Positions 34,101 to 44,887 of a stretch of DNA of 64,000 nucleotides are shown here, in pieces; the first letter of the stretch is position 1; each line of letters begins with the position of its first letter. Both the position numbers and the translations under genes were made by a program. This DNA is from Streptococcus mitis (lineage in GTDB: Bacteria > Bacillota > Bacilli > Lactobacillales > Streptococcaceae). Under the pieces are notes generated by a model. The model ran no database searches. It was not told the DNA's origin and saw nothing but the letters and a program-made list of their open reading frames with translations. The DNA is taken from the NCBI RefSeq assembly GCF_009496155.1, contig NZ_WIJP01000009.1:46474-110473 (forward strand). Reading direction: 5' to 3'.

Positions 34101-35990
34101 TTAAAAGGCTCCGATACTGCCACCACCTCCGCCTCCAGAGAAGCCACCGCCAGAACTTCCACTTCCAGAAGATACGGAGTAGGTGCTTGCTGTATTTGCG
34201 ACACTGGCATAATGGCTCATTTGCGCGCTTGAATGATAAAACATACTGTGCCAGCCATAAGCTACATAGAGGTTGATATCTGGATTTTCCACTTGAATCT
34301 GATGCACCTTCATCAAATGACTGACCTTGTCCGCATAGCCAAATAAGGTCGCATAGACCAAGAGGCGATTCCAGACCACAATACTTTCCAGTTCAGCCTG
34401 ATCCAATCGTGCAATCTCCCGCAACATATTTTCAAAACTGGTCCAGAGATAGTAGACTTCTGCCCCTGCTTCATTTAGGACACCATCACGATTATCTAAT
34501 CGAAGCTTCCAATAATAGAAAACAGCCAAAACCAAACCTAGAAAACCAAGTATTGGCAAGAAGAGGTAAAAATAGCCATAAACGTCCAAACTGTACAAGA
34601 ACAGACCAAATCCGATAAATAATGGTAGGATAGTAGAGAGTCCCATCCCCACTTGCAAAGCCTTTTCCCCACCAGTTAAAGGTCGATAGTAATCTGGCAG
34701 CCCCCAGAAGGAAACTCGATTTCTCACTCCTTCTTGCATCTCTTTCAATACTTCTTCAAAAGAAGATTTGAGCTGACGCCCCTTTGCTTGAATCCGTTTT
34801 TCATCAGAGACTTTTGCCCCACGATAAAGACTATCAGATACCTTGTAATCCGCAAATAAATTGGAAAGAGTTTCTTCTTTTTTGCCTGAAAAAGCCAGAT
34901 TTAGACAGTCTTTCTCAAAGCTTGACAAACCATCTTCTTTTACCAATCTTAACCCAACTGCATCCCCTTCTGAAATGATAGAGACATTCCCACGGTCTAT
35001 CACATCTAACAAGGTAGCTTGAATAAGTTGATCAAAGGTGAATTTTCCAGCTCCCTTGACCAAGGGACTCACTTCCTCCAAGGAGGTCGAGTAGACAGCC
35101 TCTGATAAAACCATAGGCTCTAATTCCATTGGTGGTTCATAGAGACGATGATTTTTAGCATATTTGATTGAAGGAGTAGTCTTTCTTCTATAAATAAAAT
35201 AGGAGCAGACGCTCAATAACAAGGAGATAGAAAGTATCGAAGGGAAGACCCAAGTAACGAGTTGTTTACTTTGCTCTTTTTCTTTAACAATCGAGTCCTC
35301 TATCTTATTAAACTCTTCTAAACGATTTCCTTTCAAGCCCTGATCCCTAGCGCTAGCAAAAACAGTTCGAGGCCAGTAGGCATGCAATTCAACTCCACGC
35401 TTAGGTGGAAAATCGTCTAAACGAATAGTATAATCAAGGTTACTCTTTTCAACCGTTCCCTCTCTAAAGAGTTTCCCTGTATGGAAAAAGAGTTTTTCAG
35501 CCCCCTTATCTCCCCTTACATGAAATTCAAACTTTCCAATAGCCCCTGAACTATCTGTTAAAGGTTGCCAATTTAATTCAGCAATGTCATCATATAGGAA
35601 AAGCAAATTTTTTAAGTTCCAGGTAAGGTCAACTTCAACTGTGTCACCTTCCTGACCTGGATTATAAACTTTAACAGTATAACCATCTGCTCCTTCTATC
35701 ACTTCGCTAGTAACGTCTGCTAGTTCTGCACCATTTTTCGAGGCCTGAACTCTTGGATGAGGATCAATGTCAAATCCACTAGGCATCTTGCCAGCACGTC
35801 CAAGCCCCACGATTTGGCCCTTAAAGTCCTCCTCAAACTGATAAACTATCTTCTGTCTAAATTCCGCCGTATTGTCTGCATGAATATACAAATCGCCTTG
35901 ATAAGAGTTTATCTTAAAATCAATGGCAAAAACTGAGAGTGGCAGAAGGCAAAACAAGCCTAATACCAGTAAGAAAAAAGTTTTTTTCAT
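34101..35990 (-). CDS. DUF2207 membrane protein
   Basis: A 629-residue protein: signal peptide (residues 2-22), an extracytoplasmic beta-rich domain (about 23-245) with repeated V-x-N/Y-G-like strands, one membrane segment (LVTWVFPSILSISLLLSVCS), a cytoplasmic domain, two close membrane segments (about 455-500) and a glycine-rich C-terminus (SSGGGFSGGGGGG). This is the DUF2207 architecture of unknown function. The start at 35990 has AAGGAGG eight bases upstream. Confidence 0.85.
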   Translation of the reverse strand: MKKTFFLLVLGLFCLLPLSVFAIDFKINSYQGDLYIHADNTAEFRQKIVYQFEEDFKGQIVGLGRAGKMPSGFDIDPHPRVQASKNGAELADVTSEVIEGADGYTVKVYNPGQEGDTVEVDLTWNLKNLLFLYDDIAELNWQPLTDSSGAIGKFEFHVRGDKGAEKLFFHTGKLFREGTVEKSNLDYTIRLDDFPPKRGVELHAYWPRTVFASARDQGLKGNRLEEFNKIEDSIVKEKEQSKQLVTWVFPSILSISLLLSVCSYFIYRRKTTPSIKYAKNHRLYEPPMELEPMVLSEAVYSTSLEEVSPLVKGAGKFTFDQLIQATLLDVIDRGNVSIISEGDAVGLRLVKEDGLSSFEKDCLNLAFSGKKEETLSNLFADYKVSDSLYRGAKVSDEKRIQAKGRQLKSSFEEVLKEMQEGVRNRVSFWGLPDYYRPLTGGEKALQVGMGLSTILPLFIGFGLFLYSLDVYGYFYLFLPILGFLGLVLAVFYYWKLRLDNRDGVLNEAGAEVYYLWTSFENMLREIARLDQAELESIVVWNRLLVYATLFGYADKVSHLMKVHQIQVENPDINLYVAYGWHSMFYHSSAQMSHYASVANTASTYSVSSGSGSSGGGFSGGGGGGSIGAF

Positions 35991-36128
35991 CAAACAAGCC
36001 TCCTTTTTATCTTTGCTATCATTATATCATTTTTTCACAAGTAAGGGCTTACCCATATTGAAAAATAGAGTTTTTTTCGATAAAATAGGAGACAGTTATT
36101 TTTTAATAGATTAGAAATAGGAGAAATC

Positions 36129-37694
36129 ATGAGAAAAATATACTTATCTATTTTCACAAGTCTCTTACTTATGCTGGGACTTGTCAATGTTGCTCAAGCC
36201 GATGAATATTTACGCATCGGGATGGAAGCAGCATATGCTCCCTTTAACTGGACTCAGGATGATGATAGCAATGGGGCTGTCAAAATCGATGGGACTAACC
36301 AGTATGCTAACGGATACGATGTTCAAATCGCCAAGAAAATTGCTAAGGACTTAGGTAAAGAACCTTTGGTTGTTAAAACAAAGTGGGAAGGTCTAGTCCC
36401 TGCCCTTACTTCTGGTAAAATTGACATGATTATCGCAGGTATGAGTCCTACTGCTGAACGTAAACAAGAAATCGCCTTTTCAAGCAGTTACTACACTAGC
36501 GAACCAGTTCTACTTGTCAAAAAAGATTCTGCCTACGCAAATGCTAAATCTTTGGATGACTTTAACGGTGCAAAAATCACTTCTCAACAAGGTGTCTACC
36601 TCTACGACTTGATTGCACAAATCTCAGGTGCTAAAAAAGAAACAGCCATGGGAGACTTCGCTCAAATGCGCCAAGCTCTTGAGGCTGGTGTCATTGATGC
36701 CTATGTTTCTGAACGACCAGAAGCTCTGACTGCTGAAGCTGCGAACTCTAAGTTTAAGATGGTCCAAGTAGAACCAGGTTTCAAAACTGGGGAAGAAGAT
36801 ACAGCTATCGCCATTGGACTTCGTAAAGATGACACTCGTATTAGCCAAATCAATGCCAGCATTGAAACCATTTCAAAAGACGACCAAGTTGCCTTGATGG
36901 ATCGTATGATCAAGGAACAACCTGCCGAAGCTACAACAACTGAAGAGACTAGCAGTAGTTTCTTTAGCCAAGTCGCTAAAATTCTTTCTGAGAACTGGCA
37001 ACAACTCTTGCGTGGTGCTGGTATCACTCTTTTAATCTCAATCGTCGGAACCATCATAGGTCTCATTATTGGTCTTGCCATTGGTGTCTTCCGTACTGCT
37101 CCTCTCTCTGAAAATAAAGCTATTTATGGCTTACAAAAACTAGTCGGCTGGATCCTCAATGTCTACATTGAAATTTTCCGTGGTACACCAATGATCGTTC
37201 AATCGATGGTTATCTACTATGGTACTGCCCAAGCTTTCGGTATCAATCTTGACCGCACACTGGCTGCTATCTTCATCGTTTCAATCAACACTGGTGCCTA
37301 CATGACTGAAATCGTCCGTGGTGGTATCCTAGCAGTTGACAAGGGACAATTTGAAGCCGCGACTGCTCTTGGTATGACTCATAACCAAACCATGCGTAAG
37401 ATTGTCCTACCTCAGGTTGTCCGTAACATCCTACCAGCAACTGGTAATGAATTTGTCATCAATATCAAAGATACATCTGTATTGAACGTTATCTCTGTTG
37501 TCGAACTTTATTTCTCAGGAAATACCGTGGCAACTCAAACCTATCAATACTTCCAGACATTTACAATCATCGCCGTGATTTACTTTGTCCTCACCTTCAC
37601 CGTAACACGTATCCTACGCTTCATCGAACGCCGCATGGACATGGATACCTATACTACAGGTGCTAACCAAATGCAAACGGAGGATTTGAAATAA
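36129..37694 (+). CDS. Glutamine ABC transporter, fused binding protein and permease
   Basis: A 521-residue GlnPH-type fusion: signal peptide cleaved after VAQA (about 25), a substrate-binding domain (about 27-265, [20 protein letters not shown]), and a permease domain (about 285-505) with [20 protein letters not shown] as the EAA coupling loop. Gram-positive transporters of this type import glutamine, glutamate or asparagine; the single binding domain here is typical of streptococcal copies. The stop overlaps the ATPase start. Confidence 0.92.
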   Translation: MRKIYLSIFTSLLLMLGLVNVAQADEYLRIGMEAAYAPFNWTQDDDSNGAVKIDGTNQYANGYDVQIAKKIAKDLGKEPLVVKTKWEGLVPALTSGKIDMIIAGMSPTAERKQEIAFSSSYYTSEPVLLVKKDSAYANAKSLDDFNGAKITSQQGVYLYDLIAQISGAKKETAMGDFAQMRQALEAGVIDAYVSERPEALTAEAANSKFKMVQVEPGFKTGEEDTAIAIGLRKDDTRISQINASIETISKDDQVALMDRMIKEQPAEATTTEETSSSFFSQVAKILSENWQQLLRGAGITLLISIVGTIIGLIIGLAIGVFRTAPLSENKAIYGLQKLVGWILNVYIEIFRGTPMIVQSMVIYYGTAQAFGINLDRTLAAIFIVSINTGAYMTEIVRGGILAVDKGQFEAATALGMTHNQTMRKIVLPQVVRNILPATGNEFVINIKDTSVLNVISVVELYFSGNTVATQTYQYFQTFTIIAVIYFVLTFTVTRILRFIERRMDMDTYTTGANQMQTEDLK

Positions 37695-38434
37695 TGACCC
37701 AAGCAATCCTTGAAATTAAACACCTCAAAAAATCCTATGGACAAAACGAAGTGCTAAAAGACATCTCTCTAACTGTCCACAAGGGAGAGGTCATCTCTAT
37801 CATCGGAAGCTCTGGAAGCGGGAAATCGACCTTCCTACGCTCCATTAACCTACTTGAAACGCCAACCGATGGACAAATCCTTTATCATGGACAAAACGTC
37901 CTCGAAAAAGGCTATGACCTCACGCAATACCGTGAAAAGTTGGGGATGGTTTTCCAATCTTTTAACCTCTTTGAAAATCTTAACGTTCTTGAAAACACAA
38001 TCGTCGCTCAGACTACTGTCCTTAAACGCGAACGTACAGAAGCTGAAAAAATCGCCAAAGAAAACCTAGAAAAAGTCGGCATGGGAGAACGCTACTGGCA
38101 AGCGAAACCAAAACAACTCTCAGGTGGTCAAAAACAACGTGTGGCCATCGCTCGTGCCCTCTCCATGAATCCTGATGCTATTCTCTTTGATGAACCAACA
38201 TCAGCTCTCGATCCAGAAATGGTTGGAGAAGTCCTCAAAATCATGCAAGATCTGGCTCAGGAAGGCTTGACTATGATTGTAGTGACTCACGAGATGGAAT
38301 TCGCTCGTGATGTCTCTCACCGTGTTATCTTTATGGATAAGGGTGTGATTGCTGAAGAAGGTAAACCAGAAGACCTCTTCACCAATCCTAAAGAAGACCG
38401 AACAAAAGAGTTTCTTCAACGTTATCTCAAATAA
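37694..38434 (+). CDS. glnQ: Amino acid ABC transporter ATPase
   Basis: A 246-residue ATPase of the polar amino acid type: Walker [10 protein letters not shown] (about 38-46), [27 protein letters not shown] and [10 protein letters not shown]. It energises the fused GlnPH protein; the start base is shared with the preceding stop codon, giving a one-base overlap. Confidence 0.95.
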   Translation: MTQAILEIKHLKKSYGQNEVLKDISLTVHKGEVISIIGSSGSGKSTFLRSINLLETPTDGQILYHGQNVLEKGYDLTQYREKLGMVFQSFNLFENLNVLENTIVAQTTVLKRERTEAEKIAKENLEKVGMGERYWQAKPKQLSGGQKQRVAIARALSMNPDAILFDEPTSALDPEMVGEVLKIMQDLAQEGLTMIVVTHEMEFARDVSHRVIFMDKGVIAEEGKPEDLFTNPKEDRTKEFLQRYLK

Positions 38435-38439
38435 AAAGA

Positions 38440-38467
38440 AAAGGCTGCATCAATCGTGCAGTCTTTT
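38440..38467 (+). terminator. glnPQ terminator
   Basis: Stem GGCTGCA/TGCAGTC (one G-T pair) followed by TTTTTG, directly after glnQ. Confidence 0.7.
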
Positions 38468-38524
38468 TGCTATCCTCAAAATGAAAAGGCAGACCCAATT
38501 CAAGAATCCGCCATTATCCAAAGA

Positions 38525-38740
38525 TTAATCTTCAAATTTTTCATGATTTTTTTCATAGAAATCAATTAAACCTAGAGCTGTTTCAAATGAAATATTTTTT
38601 ACTTTTGCACGACCCTGCGCTAGAGCAATGATAGACATTTCACGCGCATTCGTTTCCTTAGAGATACGGTAGCCTGTGATTTTCTTATCACGAACCCAGC
38701 CAACAACTGATTCTACTTTTTCAAAGTTTGACTTAGCCAT
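38525..38740 (-). CDS. Small conserved protein with possible helix-turn-helix
   Basis: A 71-residue soluble protein. RISKETNAREMSIIALAQGR could be a helix-turn-helix, followed by FETALGLIDFYEKN as seen at the end of short XRE-like regulators. AAGGAC-like bases (GGAGAAGGACATGG) precede the ATG. Monocistronic; not otherwise recognised. Function may be DNA binding, but this is a guess from pattern. Confidence 0.6.
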   Translation of the reverse strand: MAKSNFEKVESVVGWVRDKKITGYRISKETNAREMSIIALAQGRAKVKNISFETALGLIDFYEKNHEKFED

Positions 38741-39584
38741 GTCCTTCTCCTATTTTCTTCTTTACGATATATTATTCTATACGTTTTTATGTCTTTTGTC
38801 AATAAAAAAACATATATTCAATAAAATAAAAGATCTTTATTTTTCTTACTTCTTTTTTAAAGCTTATAATATATAGGTTTTTACTTACTATAAACCATTA
38901 GTAACCACCTAAAAAATAATTGCATTATTAAACTTCAAATGTGTAAGAATATTCATATAAACTACATACCAGCTACTCAATAGGATAGACAGGAGTCATA
39001 TTCAAGTAATTCTATACATTCCTTTAAAATTATTAAAGCTATCAAAGATCATATTCTCCTCTGATTACCTCTTAACTATCTCTTTCCTTTCTCTTTGTCT
39101 GAGGTCCCTTCCTGTCATTATTTAAATCTTATTTTCTTTTTCAACTGGTACAATGGACTTGTTTCATCAGATTTTACATATTCTTTTTAAACACTATTTC
39201 ATAGTCAGCATCTAGAATATGACTTCCTAATGTCACAAACTTTTTCTACTATTATCATTTTACAAGTATCAGATTAATTTTATCAATTAAATCATCAAAG
39301 TTATCTCATAAATACTGATTATTTTCTCTATTTGCCATTATATTTAGACAATTTTTAAATTAGTTATATATAAAACATCGTATTCTAAATAGTAGCCTTA
39401 TATATAGCAAGTAATTCTTTTTTATTATTATAAACGGAAACAAAAATAATAGGTACTATAATAAGTTGTAGTAGAAATAGTAGGATAGTTTTCCTAAGTT
39501 CATAGGAATCGCCCCCTTTCTTTACCCTCATTATAGCACCTATACATCAGTTGTGCAAATAATATGATATTTTTTTATTAGTCC
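38741..39584. other. Long gene-poor AT-rich region
   Basis: An 844-base stretch with no reading frame of note, unusual for this compact chromosome. Content is AT-rich without obvious BOX, RUP or IS remains. One good minus-strand promoter lies at 39530-39558 (listed separately) with a possible small transcript below it. A short frame of 48 codons (39385-39531, hydrophobic centre LLFLLQLIIVPIIFVSV) starts inside the -10 box of that promoter and so is unlikely to be translated as written. Confidence 0.5.
39530..39558 (-). promoter_or_regulatory. Orphan strong promoter in the gene-poor region
   Basis: Minus strand TTGCAC (39558-39553), 17-base spacer and a perfect TATAAT (39535-39530). Downstream is AAAGGGGGC and an ATG eight bases later, giving only a 15-codon frame. 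It may drive a small RNA or a micropeptide towards 39385. Confidence 0.45.
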
Positions 39585-40835
39585 TCAGACAAGCATATTA
39601 TAGAGCGTTTCATTACCATTCAAGTTAATATAAGATGGATCAAACCCTTCCATGCGACGAATCAGACCTGCATAATCATGCTTATCTGCCAAGGCAATCC
39701 CAATCAATACAGGCCCTGTACCCTTGCTAGCTCGTTTGATATACTCAAAACGTGTGATATCATCATTTGGCCCCAAGATATCATTTACAAACTCACGCAA
39801 AGCTCCTGGACGCTGTGGAAAATTGACCACAAAATAATGCTTGATTCCATCATAAATCAAGGCACGCTCCTCCATCTCTGGCATACGGTTGATATCATTA
39901 TTTCCTCCAGAAATGATACAACAAATGGTCTTCCCCTTGATATATTCAGCTAAAACTTCTAAAGAAGCAATACTAGCCGCTCCAGCAGGTTCTGCAACAA
40001 TCCCTTGTTTAGAATAGAGATCAATCAAGGTTTCAGAAATCAATCCCTCATCGACACCTACTAAGGTTTGAACATGTTGGCGAGTTGCTTCATAGGTCAA
40101 CTGACCTACCTTTTGAACAGCAATCCCATCCGCAAATTTGTCAATTTCCTTGAGCTTAACAGGTCCACCAGCTTCAAAGGCTGCCTTCATAGAACGTGCT
40201 CCATTAGCCTCTACCCCAATGACTTCAATCTCTGGACTTGTTTCCTTGATATAAGTCGAAACTCCAGCAATGAGACCTCCGCCTCCAACAGGGACCAAAA
40301 CAGCATCGAAATCAATTGATTCTTTTCGAGCTTCTTCTAAAATCTCATAAGCAACGGTCCCTTGACCAGCTTGAACATGGGCATCATCAAAGGGATCAAT
40401 AAAGGTACGGTTTTCAGAGAGTGTAAATTCTTGAGCTGCTTTAGCTGAGGCATCAAAGGTATCTCCAACTAGTTTAATGGTTACGAAATCCCCACCAAAA
40501 AAGCGAACTTGACCAATCTTTTGTTGCGGAGTTGTAATTGGCATAAAAATAGTAGCAGGAATTTTCATTTCATTACAAGTATAGGCTACTCCCTGAGCAT
40601 GATTTCCCGCAGAAGCGCAGACTACCCCTCGCTCACGCTCTTCCTTGCTGAGCTGGGAAATGGCATAATAGGCACCACGAATTTTAAAAGAACGAACACG
40701 TTGGGCATTTTCCTTTTTCAAATAAATCTTAGCACCATACTTCTCCGATAAATAATGGTCGTAATCCAGTGGAGTATTCACAACCACACCATTCAAGACC
40801 TTGTGAGCCTTGATTATATCTTTTGAACTTAACAT
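39585..40835 (-). CDS. ilvA: Threonine deaminase
   Basis: A 416-residue PLP enzyme making 2-oxobutanoate for isoleucine synthesis. The PLP lysine is in KKENAQRVRSFKIRGAYYAI (about residue 50) and the phosphate-binding glycine loop is VPVGGGGLIAG. The C-terminal part (FPQRPGALREFVNDILGPND) is a single ACT-like regulatory domain, shorter than the E. coli enzyme. It is the last gene of the ilv cluster, separated from ilvC by a small gene. Confidence 0.94.
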   Translation of the reverse strand: MLSSKDIIKAHKVLNGVVVNTPLDYDHYLSEKYGAKIYLKKENAQRVRSFKIRGAYYAISQLSKEERERGVVCASAGNHAQGVAYTCNEMKIPATIFMPITTPQQKIGQVRFFGGDFVTIKLVGDTFDASAKAAQEFTLSENRTFIDPFDDAHVQAGQGTVAYEILEEARKESIDFDAVLVPVGGGGLIAGVSTYIKETSPEIEVIGVEANGARSMKAAFEAGGPVKLKEIDKFADGIAVQKVGQLTYEATRQHVQTLVGVDEGLISETLIDLYSKQGIVAEPAGAASIASLEVLAEYIKGKTICCIISGGNNDINRMPEMEERALIYDGIKHYFVVNFPQRPGALREFVNDILGPNDDITRFEYIKRASKGTGPVLIGIALADKHDYAGLIRRMEGFDPSYINLNGNETLYNMLV

Positions 40836-40854
40836 ATAAAACCTCTTTTTCTAT

Positions 40855-40883
40855 AAAAAACAGTCACTAATGACTGTTTTTTT
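40855..40883. terminator. Terminator between ilvA and the preceding small gene
   Basis: Stem AACAGTCA/TGACTGTT with A and T runs on both sides (about 40858-40880), three bases after the stop at 40886, so ilvA may need read-through or its own promoter. Confidence 0.7.
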
Positions 40884-40885
40884 AG

Positions 40886-41242
40886 TTATTCATCTCCAAA
40901 AACTTCAGCAACACTTTCATGGTATTTATGAGCCATACGAATTGAAAACTCTTTAGGAAGTTCATAACGATTTGTAGAAATCCAATCATATAACCATTCT
41001 GCCAAACTTTCTTCACTATCATTACGATGGAAGATAAAATAGTTTAAAATTTCTTTATATTCTACATCATTCAAATCCAGCGTGTCTACAAATTGACTAC
41101 GAGGAACAAAATTAGAATCTAATTTTCTTAGTTGATCTGTCAATTCTCCCAATTGTAAATCCAACTGAAAAAATAATTTTTGCAGTTGCCTATCAGTTTC
41201 ATCACATCCTGTCTTGATAGAAAACAAATTGGTAATATTCAT
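40886..41242 (-). CDS. Conserved hypothetical protein between ilvC and ilvA
   Basis: A 118-residue soluble, acidic protein (MNITNLFSIKTGCDETDRQL, FIFHRNDSEESLAEWLYDW, HKYHESVAEVFGDE). No known motif or membrane segment recognised. It lies in the branched-chain amino acid cluster 83 bases after ilvC and 50 bases before ilvA, with a terminator after it. A role tied to ilv enzymes is possible only by position. Confidence 0.6.
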   Translation of the reverse strand: MNITNLFSIKTGCDETDRQLQKLFFQLDLQLGELTDQLRKLDSNFVPRSQFVDTLDLNDVEYKEILNYFIFHRNDSEESLAEWLYDWISTNRYELPKEFSIRMAHKYHESVAEVFGDE

Positions 41243-41325
41243 ATGATTTCAACCCCTAAATAAGTATATCTAATATCCCACGAATAGCTGAAGCTACTAT
41301 TTTAGCAAAATTCTTTGCTTTCTAA

Positions 41326-42381
<1,056 letters not shown>

Positions 42382-42412
42382 TTAGGCTGGTTTAACAAAT
42401 TTAAAATATTTT

Positions 42413-42518
42413 TATACTCAATGAAAATCAAAGAGCAAATTAGGAAGCTAGCCGCAGGCTGTACTTGAGTACGGCAAGGCAAAGCTGACGTGATTTGAAG
42501 AGATTTTCGAAGAGTATT
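42413..42518 (-). repeat. BOX element 3
   Basis: TATACTCAATGAAAATCAAA to GATTTTCGAAGAGTATTA with centre GCCGCAGGCTGTACTTGAGT. It lies between ilvN and ilvC; its boxA end supplies bases of the ilvN stop codon (42517-42519). Confidence 0.9.
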
Positions 42519-42993
42519 AGTCGCGGGTAAATCCAGTTGCCCCTGTACGAGCAATATTTCGAATACCATATGGTCGAATAACTCGCAATAGAGCTTCACT
42601 CTTTTCAGCATTTCCTGTCATTTGAATAGTAATCGAGCTTGGCGCTACATCTACCACCGTTGCGCGGAAAGGTTGAATAATTGCTAGAATCTCAGCGCGC
42701 TTCTCGGCTGGCGCTGACATCTTAACCAAAATCACCTCGCGCTCCAAATGAGGCTTGTCTGTAATATCTCGAATGCGAATCACATCAATCTGACGATTGA
42801 GCTGTTTGATAATTTGCTCCACCTCATCATGTGAAGCAACATCAATAATAATGGTGATACGCGATACATTCGGATCTTCTGTCGCTCCAACAGAGATGCT
42901 TTCAATATTAACCTGACGACGAGACAGAACGCCAGTAAAGCGATTGAGGACTCCTGAACGATTTTGTAGTTTTGCTGTTAACATTCTACGCAT
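42517..42993 (-). CDS. ilvN: Acetolactate synthase small subunit
   Basis: A 158-residue regulatory subunit with an N-terminal ACT domain (MLTAKLQNRSGVLNRFTGVL) binding valine for feedback control and a C-terminal ACT-like domain. It overlaps the ilvB end by 8 bases. The final stop TAA is formed at the border of BOX element 3. Confidence 0.95.
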   Translation of the reverse strand: MRRMLTAKLQNRSGVLNRFTGVLSRRQVNIESISVGATEDPNVSRITIIIDVASHDEVEQIIKQLNRQIDVIRIRDITDKPHLEREVILVKMSAPAEKRAEILAIIQPFRATVVDVAPSSITIQMTGNAEKSEALLRVIRPYGIRNIARTGATGFTRD

Positions 42994-44686
42994 GGAACTT
43001 CACCCCCAACATCTCATGATTACTCTTACCAGCTGGTACCATTGGTAACACCTGTTCCTTACGAGAAATATCCACCTCGATTAGCATAGGAACATCCTCA
43101 GTGATGACTTCAAGGTCTTGAGTCAAAGTCTCAGGATTGTCAAACTTATAGTTTTTAATACCGTAAGCTTGTGCCATCAATTGGAAATCAGGAAGGGTAT
43201 CAAAGACCGACTCTGATGTTCTACCTTCATAGAAAGATTCCTGCCACTGGCGAACCATTCCAAGTGAGTGGTTGTTCAGCATAACCACCTTAATTGGTAC
43301 CTTGTAAATGTTCAAAATAGCCAATTCCTGGTTGGTCATTTGGAAACCACCATCCCCAACAAACAAGACTACTTCCTTATCTGGGTTAGCAATTTTGGCA
43401 CCGATTGCTGCTGGAATTCCGAACCCCATCGTTCCCAAACCACCTGAAGTCACTAGCTGACGTTCATTTTGGTAGGGATAATACTGAGCTGTCCACATTT
43501 GGTGTTGACCAACGTCTGTTACCACAATGGCATCTCCATTCGTCAATTCACCAATTCGTTCAATAACAGCTTGTGGCTGAACCACACGCTCTTTCTTATC
43601 ATAAGAACGAACGCGGTTCTTGTCTTTAGTGACTTTTTCAATCCATTTTTCAGTATTGTTATGAACTGTCGGTTCCGCCAACAACATTTGCAAGGCCTTC
43701 TTAGCATCTCCAACTACAGGAATATCTGCACTGATAATCTTACCAATCTCAGCTGGGTCAATATCAATGTGGGCAACCTTAGCATTCTTAGCGAACGTCT
43801 TAGGATTCCCCGTCAAGCGGTCATCAAAACGGCAACCAATACTGATCATAAAGTCAGCTTCTGTCATAGCAATATTTGCTGCAAATGACCCGTGCATCCC
43901 CCCCATTCCAAGAAAGAGTGGATGACTCGTTGCAATCGTTCCTTGTCCCAAAAGACTGGTTACCACTGGAATTTGATAGCGTTCTGCAAATTCATTTAAT
44001 TCTGCAGCTGCTTCAGCATAACTAATTCCACCACCAGCCAGCAAGACTGGTTTTTTAGCCTTGGATAATTGCTTCAAGATTTTCTTGATTTGCATATCAT
44101 TTGGCTCAAGAGTCGGTTGATAGCTTGGTAGGTTCACTTCTGGTGAATAGATGAAGTCGGTTTCTAAAGCAGATACGTCTTTAGGTAGATCAATTACGAC
44201 TGGCCCTGGTCGACCTGTAGTTGCAATATGGACAGCTTCCGTAATGATACGCGGAATATCAGCTGTCTCACGAACTTGGTAATTGTACTTAGTGATTGGC
44301 ATGGTAATTCCCACGATGTCTGCCTCCTGAAAGGCATCCTTCCCAATTCCTGCTCGCGCCACCTGCCCTGTAAAGACCAAAAGGGGAACGCTGTCGCTCA
44401 TGGCATCCGCTATCCCTGTAATGGCATTTGTTGCTCCTGGTCCACTAGTGACGACGGCAACACCCAACTTTCCAGTTGATTTGGCATAACCTTCAGCTTC
44501 ATGCAAACAACCTTGCTCATGGCGCCCTAGAATGTGGCGAATGCCTTTAAAATTATATATCGCATCATAAAAAGGCAAAACAGCACCACCAGGATAACCA
44601 AAGATGGTATCAATTCCTAAATCACGAAGTGTTTCCAAAACTAGGTCCGACCCCGTCTTAGGAGATTCTAAACTGATTTTCTCCAT
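42986..44686 (-). CDS. ilvB: Acetolactate synthase large subunit
   Basis: A 566-residue thiamine diphosphate enzyme, the first common step of valine, leucine and isoleucine synthesis. Features: catalytic Glu in GRHEQGCLHEAEGYAKSTG, FAD/central domain, and the ThDP motif GDGGFQMTNQELAIL with Asn-Asn at VVMLNNHSLG. First gene of ilvBN(C); CodY-type box and promoter upstream. Confidence 0.96.
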   Translation of the reverse strand: MEKISLESPKTGSDLVLETLRDLGIDTIFGYPGGAVLPFYDAIYNFKGIRHILGRHEQGCLHEAEGYAKSTGKLGVAVVTSGPGATNAITGIADAMSDSVPLLVFTGQVARAGIGKDAFQEADIVGITMPITKYNYQVRETADIPRIITEAVHIATTGRPGPVVIDLPKDVSALETDFIYSPEVNLPSYQPTLEPNDMQIKKILKQLSKAKKPVLLAGGGISYAEAAAELNEFAERYQIPVVTSLLGQGTIATSHPLFLGMGGMHGSFAANIAMTEADFMISIGCRFDDRLTGNPKTFAKNAKVAHIDIDPAEIGKIISADIPVVGDAKKALQMLLAEPTVHNNTEKWIEKVTKDKNRVRSYDKKERVVQPQAVIERIGELTNGDAIVVTDVGQHQMWTAQYYPYQNERQLVTSGGLGTMGFGIPAAIGAKIANPDKEVVLFVGDGGFQMTNQELAILNIYKVPIKVVMLNNHSLGMVRQWQESFYEGRTSESVFDTLPDFQLMAQAYGIKNYKFDNPETLTQDLEVITEDVPMLIEVDISRKEQVLPMVPAGKSNHEMLGVKFHA

Positions 44687-44724
44687 TGTTCCCCTTTCTC
44701 TTCTCTTAAAAATAACTTGTTACT

Positions 44725-44779
44725 ATCATACCATTTTTTCAAGATTTTTCAAGAGAAAAGAAGAAATTTTCTGAATTTT
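44725..44779 (-). promoter_or_regulatory. ilvB promoter with CodY-like box
   Basis: Minus strand TTGAAA (44752-44747), 16-base spacer, TATGAT (44730-44725). Immediately upstream AAAATTCAGAAAATT (44779-44765) matches the CodY consensus AATTTTCWGAAAATT at 13 of 15 positions. CodY represses ilv genes in amino-acid-rich conditions in streptococci. Confidence 0.7.
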
Positions 44780-44850
44780 CTATTTTAACGTTTTTTTATG
44801 AATATTATTTTTGTTTTTATTTAAAAGATACCGATTTCATTTACTAAACA

Positions 44851-44880
44851 AAGAAAAAAGAACTGATTTCTCAGTTCTTC
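44851..44880 (-). terminator. fakA terminator
   Basis: Stem AAGAACTGA/TCAGTTCTT followed on the minus strand by TTTTTTCTTT. Confidence 0.8.
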
Positions 44881-44887
44881 ATTAATC

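Noticed and set aside
39385..39531. A 48-codon hydrophobic minus-strand frame resembling a type I toxin
   Set aside because: Its ATG overlaps the -10 box of the only promoter there, so the message would begin after the start codon; kept only as a remark.
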